Source: Albugo candida
Lineage: Eukaryota; Oomycota; Peronosporomycetes; Albuginales
Reading direction: 5' to 3'
Assembly (NCBI GenBank): GCA_040437565.1
Contig: JBDOQK010000051.1
Location: 124,001-188,000, forward strand
Length of the DNA: 64,000 nucleotides
Both the position numbers and the translations under genes were made by a program. The number at the start of each line of letters is the position of its first letter. Positions within the stretch are counted from its first letter, which is position 1. Positions 55,849 to 64,000 of this stretch are shown piece by piece. The notes under the pieces were generated by a model that was given only the letters and a program-made list of their open reading frames with translations, did not search any database and was not told the DNA's origin.

Positions 55849-56031
55849 TGTAACAACCTCCATTGTACATGCGTGCATAGTTCTATGTAATTGGAGAACT
55901 GGATTAACCAATCAGATAGGTGAAACAGGATTCTTTAATTATAAGAATCTCACTCTCGGTTTTTTATCAAATACACTCCGCCAGCAATTGTCTTCCTTTT
56001 CTTCCTCTCCCTTCCTCCTTCCGGTGTTACA
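55849..56031 (+). repeat. 5' LTR of the Ty3 fossil
   Basis: 183 bp, bounded by tgtaaca and tgttaca. Shared words with the 3' LTR: gagaactggatta, ccaatcagata and tttttatcaaata. Confidence 0.75.
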
Positions 56032-59000
56032 ACTGGTAGCACTTGCTGGTCACATAACTCAAAGGTCGTTGGTCGTCCAAAAGGAGTTTTTCTTACGCGC
56101 TGTTTAGCGTCACGACATTGGGAAAGCCGCTCGCCGAGTGTTTGTCGTTTGTTCCGGATCTATTTGGTTGGAGTTATTTTTTTATTATCATGCCGTCATT
56201 TAACCCCAAGGATGGTCCCCCGACGCCATCACGAGACCATCGGTCGAATTAGTCGAAAAACAGCAGCAATTGCTGGAAGCTATGACCAAGCGTGAAATAA
56301 AAGTTGAAGGGACCAGCTTACCTCAATTCCATGGTAAAATGGGCGCGTCCGTGGATCTATACATTGAGCAGCTGGCTCAGTACTTCGAAGCAAAGAGTAT
56401 CGACTGGCGCGATGTTAGTCAAAGCGCTCGTATTTTGGCAATCACGACCGGCAATTTCAAAGGGAATGCCGCATCTTGGTACAAGTTGAACAAGCCATAT
56501 ATCAAAGACATACAAGACTTCATCGTTCAAGTAGATGAAGAATTTGTACCACCTGATCTGTAAGAACGCTTGCGTGATCAATTGTACGCACTCAAACAAA
56601 ACAGTTGTCCAAACCTGGAAGTTTATATTTCACGTTTCCGTGAAGCTATCATGCAAGTTACGGAAATGAGCGAGTTGGATAAAATTACCTACTTTGCGCG
56701 AGGGATAGTGAGTCCCACACGGAAAGAAGTGCAATACCGCCGGTGTGACACGGTTTCACAAGCCATGAAGATTGCGTTGGAGTATGATCGATCTCATCGT
56801 GTCAGCGGGAAGAACTACCGTCCACCGGTATACTCGCAAGACCGATCACGTGCAATTTTCAATCAACATTAGCACCATCAACAACCTGCATCACCGCGCG
56901 CAAGAGAGTAACCCGGAACCAATGGAGATTGACTCAGGGTAAACCAAACATCGTCTCTCCTCATCATCATGAGCTTCTTCGTCGAAGAAATGTCGCTATT
57001 GTAAGAAGCCCGGTCACGTCATCAAACACTGTTACAAGCTTAAAATAAGGAGAAGCAATCTCATAGCCGTGGACATGAACAAAGCGGTTGTAAGCTTCAA
57101 TGCTTCCACGTCTCCAAGAGCGACTTACTCGTTACCTTACATTACAAGTTCCGGGAACGAAGTGGAAATTGCCGAAATCGAAGATATTTCACGTCGACTA
57201 TGGATCCGGTGCAACCAAATAATGAACTTATTCGTGAACAAGGAACTTTTGATGGAACACCTGTCACTATTATGTTTGATAGTGGTGCAACCTGTAATGT
57301 TCGTTCCGGCTTGGTGTAGAAACTGACACAATCTGGTGTCTCCAAAATTACACGATTTGATGGAACTTCCACTAGAGCCCGCTCCATTAAAAAGGGTGCT
57401 GCGACTATCGTATTTGATCAATCCAGATTTCGCAATTCACAAGTCATGGAATGGCAATTGCGTTCTGCTCATGATGTCATCTTGGGAAAACCATGGTTTA
57501 CTAAGTTTTAACCTCAGCTTGATTGGCGTTCTCATGAAATTTCACTTTCACCTCAGTGCGTGCCTTCAACATGCACTAATAGCGATAAGAGCAATGAAAT
57601 CGACATGTAAATTGCTGTAGTTGACTTCAAACGCAAAGTCAAGAAGAATGAGTACGACGAAGTGTATCGCGTAAAGATCTGCGCTGTTATGACGGAGAGT
57701 GATACAATACCTCAATCAATTACTACTCTTTTGGACGAGTACAAAGATGTCTTTCCAGAGACACTTCCGGATGGTGTTCCACCTTCACGTCGTGTGGACT
57801 TTGATCTTACCATGAAACCGGATGCTGTACCTAGCAACCGTGCACCATTTCGCCTATCCAAGGTCGAACAAGATTCACTTGACGTGTTTGTTGTGGAAAA
57901 GCTCAAGAAAGGTAGGATAGAGATTCCTTACTCTTCATGGGTATCAAATATCTTTGGTGTACCTAAGAAGAACCCCATTACTGGTCAAAACATTTCACGA
58001 TCGAGTGGGTACGCTCGGAAAACGCACATCTACCTCTACGGTGGGTCATTGATTATCGTTACGTCGATTCGCAGACGATCATTCCGAAAATACCCCTTCC
58101 TCGCATCGACAAACTCTTTGATCAGATGTGTGATTGTGTCATCTTATCAGTTCTGGATCTGTCCCAAGGCTATTATCAGATGCAAGTCGCATTCAAAAGC
58201 CGCAAGTATACCGCCTTTTAAACACATGCTGAAACCTATCAGTGGTGCGTGGCTCCTATGGGATTCGCTGGTATGCCTGATGTTTGGTCTCGTCTCCTGT
58301 GAGTACTTATTGCGAAATACAACTCCATTGTTGTCTATTTAGATAACATTTGTGTGTTCTCCATTAGTCTGGACGAACACGTTGGACATCTTCGCATTCT
58401 ATTTGAAGTTTTTTGGTGTGAGAAGGTATTCTGCCATCAGTCCAATGTCATTTGGCCAGTCAGAAGTGAAGTTTCAAGGTCATACAATTTCGGCTAAGGG
58501 ACTTACAGCGGATACTCGAAATACAGAAGCTTTTGCAAAGTGACCGACTCCTACAAATCAGAAGCAACTATTTAGTTTCTTGGGTTTGGCTGGTTACTAC
58601 CGTCGTTTCATTCGTGGCTACGCAACTCTTGCGTTACCACTTGGCCCCCTGGTCAAGAATGAACATGTTTGGGAATGGAAGGATGGTCAGCCTCATGCGT
58701 TTGAGCAACACAAGGCCGCTCTTCAAGACTCACCTGTGTTGAAATTACCAGATCATGCCAAACTATTCACTGTGACAACGGACGCCTCTGGCTATTGTGT
58801 TGGTGGTGTTCTTTCTCAGCTTCACTCTGGTTACGATCATCCCATTGCATTCTTTTCGAAGAAGCTGGGGATTCATGATCTTAATTGGCCTTCACATGAA
58901 AAGGAACTTTTTGCAATCAAGCTTGCATTGGAAAAAAGTGGCTTCATTATCTTTATGGTCGTGGATTTGACATCTACACTGACAACACGTCATGCAAATG

Positions 59001-60743
59001 GTTTCTGCATCATCCGAAAGTGTCGCCAAAGCTGGCTCGATATTTGACATTTTTTCTCAATTTACATTCAGGCTGCATCACGTTCAAGGTCATCTGAATG
59101 TGGTAGCCGATGCTTTATCACGTCAATTGTCAACGGCACGGGAGACTATCAGCGACTTTGATGTTGGTAATTTGACGCTTACTAATGGCGATATACATGG
59201 AAAATCCAGTACGTCACGTTCTATAAGCGCTACCGAGCCTTCTCCTGGGACTGATAACGTGACACAAGAATCTCACAATAGGAGCTCGCTTGTTTGGTCA
59301 AATCCGTTTTGTATGGAATTTGCGAGTGGATATTGTACTTGCCCAGATTATGCGGAACGGTTCAAACTTCCAGACTTACTACATGTCAAACACGAAGGTT
59401 TGCTTCAATTCAAGTCACAAATGATGATGCGTGTGTGTGTACCAAACACAAAAGATAATTATCTTCGAGCTTCTATCATCTCATGCTTTCATGACTCCAA
59501 CATTGCCGCACATCCTGGTGCTCAACGAAGATTTTTATCCATCGCTCAATGGCATCATTGGCCTACATTGAATTAAGAAGTTAGAGATTACGTACGGAGT
59601 TGTAAAACATACACTCGCAAGAATGGAAAAATGATTCCAATCCCGATTCCGGAAGAATGTTGGTCAGTTATCTCGATGGATTTCATTACGGGATTACCGA
59701 AATCAAACGGATTTGATGCTATAATGACAGTTGTCGACAAATTGTCCAAATGGTCAAAATATCGGGCGTGCAATCGCAATGATGATGCCCATGTGACAGC
59801 GTGTCATTTCTTTGATTGTGTCGTTCGTCATCATGGTCCCCCAGCGATTATTAACAGCGATCGTGAATCCAAGTTTGTTTCGAAGGTTTGGTCCTCTCTT
59901 GCTAAGTTGATGGGATTTCGTCTACAGATGACAACTTCATATCAGGCACAAGCCGACGGACAAAGGGTGCGTCAAAATCTGATTTTGAAAGACGCTCTAC
60001 GCTGCATGATTTCGTATCATGGAAGTGATTGATCCGATTATTTAGGGACAATTGAATATGCTCATGTCACTCTCGTCAGTGCATCAACTGGTTTGTCACC
60101 TTTTGAAATTGATACTGGTCGCAAGGAACGCAATCCGTTGAAATTACTAAGTACTCCTGGCGTCATAGCTCAGGTACAACATGGAATCGCTGAGTATGCA
60201 CAACAGTTTCAAAGCCGTCGTCAAGAAAGCAAGCTCAGGATCTTCAAAAGAAGTACTACGACAAAAAACGCACTGATGTCACTTTTGAAAAGGGAGCTTT
60301 GGTCATGTTGGATACTCGTCGCATTCCTGCAAACCATGCGACACAAGACATTGATGGAAAACGCACCAAATTAGCTGCTCTCAAAGTTGGACCTTTTCAA
60401 ATTGATTGATGCTTCCGCAGAGTATGAGTCGATTGAACTCCACTTTTAATATTGACGTGCTGAGTCACTATGTGGGAAATCTACCGTAATTTCAAACTCG
60501 TCCGATTTCGAATATCATCTCGACTTATTTTTGATGAGGATAGCGGCGACACGATGCACATCATAGAACAGCTTCTTCAGAAGCGTCAATTTAATCGTAG
60601 ACCTGAATGGCTCGTGAAGTGGCATAGATTACTTTAGCAAGAAGATGCATGGGAGCGAGAGCAAGATATTTGTCATGTTTCTCATTGGAATGTTCTCATC
60701 GCCGATTTCAAGAAGCGACAATGAGAAGTCAATTCCGGGAGGA

Positions 60744-60923
60744 TGTAAAACCTCAATTGTCCATGCATGCATAGTTCTACATAGATGGAGAACTGGATTA
60801 GCCAATCAGATAAGTGAACCAGGATTCTTCAATTAAAATTCTCACCTTCAATTTTTTATCAAATAGAGCTCCGCCAGCAAATATCTTCCTCTGCTTCCTC
60901 TCACTTTCTCCTACCGGCGTTAA
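60744..60923 (+). repeat. 3' LTR of the Ty3 fossil
   Basis: About 180 bp, aligned over its length to 55849-56031 with roughly 80-85% identity by eye. No 5-bp target duplication could be matched across the pair. Confidence 0.75.
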
Positions 60924-61983
60924 ATTAACTCTTTCAATTGATCCGACTTTTGGAAAGCGCGAAAGCAACTTATGAACGAGTCATTCGAGTACTAGAGCCA
61001 GTAGCATTTTTCAATGCAAATGAATCGGTAGCGCGTCGGTGACCGCACCATCCTTTTGATACGGATGACAGATGGCTAGCTGTCATGTTCGGGGACGAAG
61101 TAGTAGAATTAATTGGAAGTCTATGCAAGCTTATGAAGTTTGGTCGATGAGAAGCTGTACGTCATTGGCAGACGGATTGGAAATTCTTAATTTTATATGC
61201 TGTCATCTGTTCCTATCTTGGATCCTGAAAAGAGTGGATCAATTATGATCACCCACAAGACGAAGAAAATGAGCCATTTGATAAAGAAAAAATTCCTATC
61301 ATCATTAGAAGTAGATGCTTTCGGCTGGGTTGTGCGCGGTGTGAGCTGTAGTGAAATAGTATCGACATTATAGCTTTGAATAATAAGGGATATCATTCGA
61401 TAAGATAACGCTGCTAGTATATTGCGGAAATAGTCCGTAACAATAAATACATGCTGGATTTGTCACCTTGACTCTGGACAGGAATTAAGGCGCTGATGAA
61501 CGAATTGTTAAAAGATGCGTAGTGCTCAGCAGGTAACAAATTAAATACTGAAATATATTTAGGTCCTTGGTTCGCAAACGCTCTTGCTACTCTAAGCCTA
61601 CTGCTTTCTTCGACTATACCTCGGCAGTTTTCCATACCGCGCATTACTAATCGTATAGTCGCGCATTAGAAATCGCCTGGCCGGCGCGTCTGTAATCCTG
61701 TGCCGTTACTAACATGCATCGTGCGATAGCGTAACTTGACAACAATACACACTCTTTCAACACGAATGAAGTAACGTCGGGTTCAAATCAAAGAAACTAG
61801 GTCTGTCTCAGTGAATGAGAACAGAGAAGTAGATCATACCAGTTGATCAAGGTAGAAAATAGAACTTCACTTCTCTGGATATTGTTGCGCCCAATACAAG
61901 GCTAATATGACCGCTGCTGCAGTACAGCATTCAGCCAATCATATTCGCTATTCATATCATCCAATAGAAATTTAAAACGCAAC
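60924..61983. other. Gene-free stretch upstream of the right CHxC gene
   Basis: No gene is recognisable. The last 60 bp contain cagccaatcatattc and tcatatcatccaat just before the CHxC start. Related words precede the copy at 40094 (tcatatcatcca) and occur alone near 1394, so they may be part of the family's promoter or simply shared ancestry. Confidence 0.35.
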
Positions 61984-64000
61984 ATGGAGAATTTGGGTAT
62001 ACCCGCACTATTTCTTCTCATGCTGATGTCGATCGTGTCACCAAGCCATGTCACTGTTTCCGGAATCTTTCATGTATCTTCTACAAAAGCGGGGAAATCT
62101 TTTCGATGTCATGAATGCCTTGTACGTTCTTTCAGTATTACGCAGATACATTTACTCGAATCAACTAATGCATTCAGACTTTATTGGGTTGAAGGCCATT
62201 CGGATATGTTGAGCATATTCCTTGCTTATTGCCTATCAGATGACATTTGCCGGTTGTCAAGTCAATTGCAGCATACATATAGCCCTGCTGACACAATCCA
62301 AATTCGCAGGGATAAGACAGAGACAAATTACAATGTCGGTATTCATTCACTGGTGAACTTGATGCATGAAGAGATGGTGAAGGAATCAGAGGGTCTAGAA
62401 ACAGCTGATATTCAATGGAAACACGGCATATCACCTTTTCTTACAAAAATATCATCCGAAATCCCAATCTTCTACTGGAATGACTACATGAATAGAAAAG
62501 TAACACTACGTAAGCAATCAAGGAAAATACAGCCAGACGTTTTGATATGGTCTACTCCAGCTGCATTGAATTTAAGTTGCGGCACCAAGACCGTGTCAGC
62601 AAATCGATGCGATGTATACTGATTCGCTCAAACTTATACGAGGCTGTTTGTCGAGAGTGCTTGGCTATGCATAGCAAATGGTTTACCGTCCAATCATTTC
62701 ACTTGTATCATCAGAGTAGAGAAAGATTGACTGAATTATACGTCTTTTTCAGCAATTATGAATCGTCACATATAGTCGCCAATTGCGACAGTAGATTCTG
62801 TCCGGATGTTGGCACCTTGGAGCTACGCGATTGTCGCAGAATAACCAGCATTTTTCTTATAAATCATCCAACTGTCCAGGAGGAAACTAAAATGACGCTG
62901 AAGGAAGTAAAGGAGGTCTTAGCTAATATTGCTGACAAGAGAATGGCACGATATCACTCAGTCAAATGGCGTTTACAAACAATGATTCAATCTCCGGGAA
63001 ATCTCAACATACTTCACGCAGAAAAATACATTTGTATCAAATTGAGGGCAAAATGGAAATTCAAATGGAGGTGCGTAAGGTGTGTTCTCAAGGACGTGGT
63101 AGGTATACGTTTCGTGGTTGTATTGTCAGTGTATAGCTCGCTTATACTTACGGATACTATCAACCCAAAAAAATGTCGCGATGTAGTCAATGCAGAGTTA
63201 TAGAGGTGCTACAACCGTATGACTGCCTTAAAGCCGTTGCTCGACCCTTCGAGAACTTGGAAAAACACCAGAAGCCGTCACATTTAGAAATGTATACTGA
63301 ACTAGATAAAAGCTGTCTTGCGGTATATCACACCAAAGCGGATACAAACAAATGTCATTCCTGCTTAAGCCTACACCTGGACATGAAATGTGGAACTCAA
63401 CTGATCAAAAGATCCCCGTCATTACTCGATATTTCGAATTGTGATTCAAAACCAACACCGGAAGAATTCAGGAAATTGTTAACAGATTGTGTCAGCTTGT
63501 CTAGTTGTGTCAGGATTCAAAGGGTCCCCTATGATTTTTGTACGGCTCACCGGGGGTTTATGATGACGCCTTCTCGTGAACGAAGTAAGGACAGCAAATT
63601 TAAACAGAATAGCATTCCGGTAGGTCTTTGGCCTCCTCTAGAGCGCCAAATCGCTCGAAGCGCGCATAACTTCAACTACCTAGAAATCTTTGTGCCTATT
63701 TCCGGAAAGACATATGATCCAAGAATTTGGCTTGCTTCGAGCAACATCGCGTTTGTGCAGTTCCAATATGCGCACACTAAGGCTCATAATTGCCTGAAAT
63801 GCTTAGTCGAGCATGCAGAGGTTTTTTTCTTTTACAGAAGCGAACTCGCGCTCAACGGCTATGTTTGGATGTGTCCAGTACCATCGTCCATTCTGTCCCT
63901 CTGCGTCGGAGATCATTGCACAAGCCTCTCCCATGATGAATATGGAATAAAAATGAGACGTCCTGTTGGACTGCGCCAAGTCACGAATGATGATGTCAAG
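61984..64000 (+). pseudogene. Long CHxC / Cx2C-repeat secreted effector, apparently interrupted, runs off the window
   Basis: It starts MENLGIPALFLLMLMS with a clear signal peptide, then SPSHVTVSGIFHV and the motif CHECLVRSFSITQIHLLES at about residue 40. Further Cx2C modules follow downstream: CRECL (near 62670), CSQC (near 63185), CHSCL (near 63355) and CLKCL (near 63795). Each begins a block of similar character, so the protein is a chain of Cx2C modules. The coding sequence extends to the window edge; the last 260 or so codons are open. As read it is broken about twice, which may be decay or sequence error. Family knowledge: CHxC/CCG proteins are secreted by Albugo and several are recognised by plant immune receptors. 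Which plant target this one has cannot be told. Confidence 0.6.

Larger units (their letters stand above)
55849..60923 (+). mobile_element. Ty3/Gypsy chromovirus-type LTR retrotransposon (fossil)
   Basis: A complete-length but broken element of about 5.1 kb. The parts lie in order on the plus strand: LTR (55849-56031), a primer-binding region just after it, gag (about 56270-56870), a zinc-knuckle region (about 56990-57045), protease (about 57240-57310), reverse transcriptase (about 57690-58550), RNase H (about 58580-59140), integrase (about 59480-60100), a chromodomain (about 60600-60720, with EWLVKWHR and EDAWE words) and LTR (60744-60923). The chromodomain and the order pol-RNaseH-integrase place it in the chromoviruses. 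More than ten breaks are spread over the coding part, and the two LTRs have diverged clearly, so insertion is old. Confidence 0.85.

Noticed and set aside
1-64000. A CRISPR array, prophage or bacterial operon
   Set aside because: No regularly spaced short repeats are present, and the genes are spliced eukaryotic genes.

Overview
The window looks like nuclear DNA of an oomycete, most likely a white-rust pathogen of the genus Albugo. The evidence is a compact block of short-intron eukaryotic genes that includes an axonemal (flagellar) dynein chain, AT-rich repeat-filled flanks, and three copies of a secreted protein family with a CHxC / Cx2C motif just after the signal peptide, as described for Albugo CHxC and CCG effectors. 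The genus is an inference; the sequence holds no species marker.

Layout. 1-24.4 kb is gene-poor: two copies of a tRNA-derived SINE, a Mutator-like (MULE) remnant, a decayed CHxC fragment, a decayed multi-copy block of unknown origin and a decayed hAT-like transposon. 24.4-39.7 kb is a dense island of conserved housekeeping genes: a four-pass membrane protein, a FYVE protein, a leukotriene-A4-hydrolase-type aminopeptidase, a histone deacetylase, axonemal dynein light intermediate chain p28, a 2-Cys peroxiredoxin, the AP-1 clathrin adaptor mu chain, an asparagine-synthetase-domain protein, proteasome ATPase Rpt1 and an unknown helical protein. Twelve introns could be placed, all 48-60 nt. 40-64 kb is again repeat-rich: a second CHxC copy, a paralogue of the 3.3-10 kb block split by a hAT element with intact ends, two different MULEs, a tandem pair of a second SINE family, a long inverted repeat, an old Ty3/Gypsy chromovirus fossil and, at the right edge, a long CHxC gene with repeated Cx2C modules that runs off the window.

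Assembly. There are seven gaps of exactly 100 N. Five are flanked by exact direct repeats (26 to 2089 bp) and one by an imperfect repeat, the pattern left when overlapping contig ends are scaffolded without being merged. The apparent 2.1-kb tandem repeat at 3.9-8.2 kb and the apparent second, partial aminopeptidase at 26.2-27.5 kb are therefore probably artefacts.

The island genes work in separate basic processes (protein turnover, vesicle coats, chromatin, redox defence, zoospore motility) and are not a pathway. What links them is packing: divergent pairs share promoters of 95-252 bp, and one convergent pair overlaps at its stop codons.
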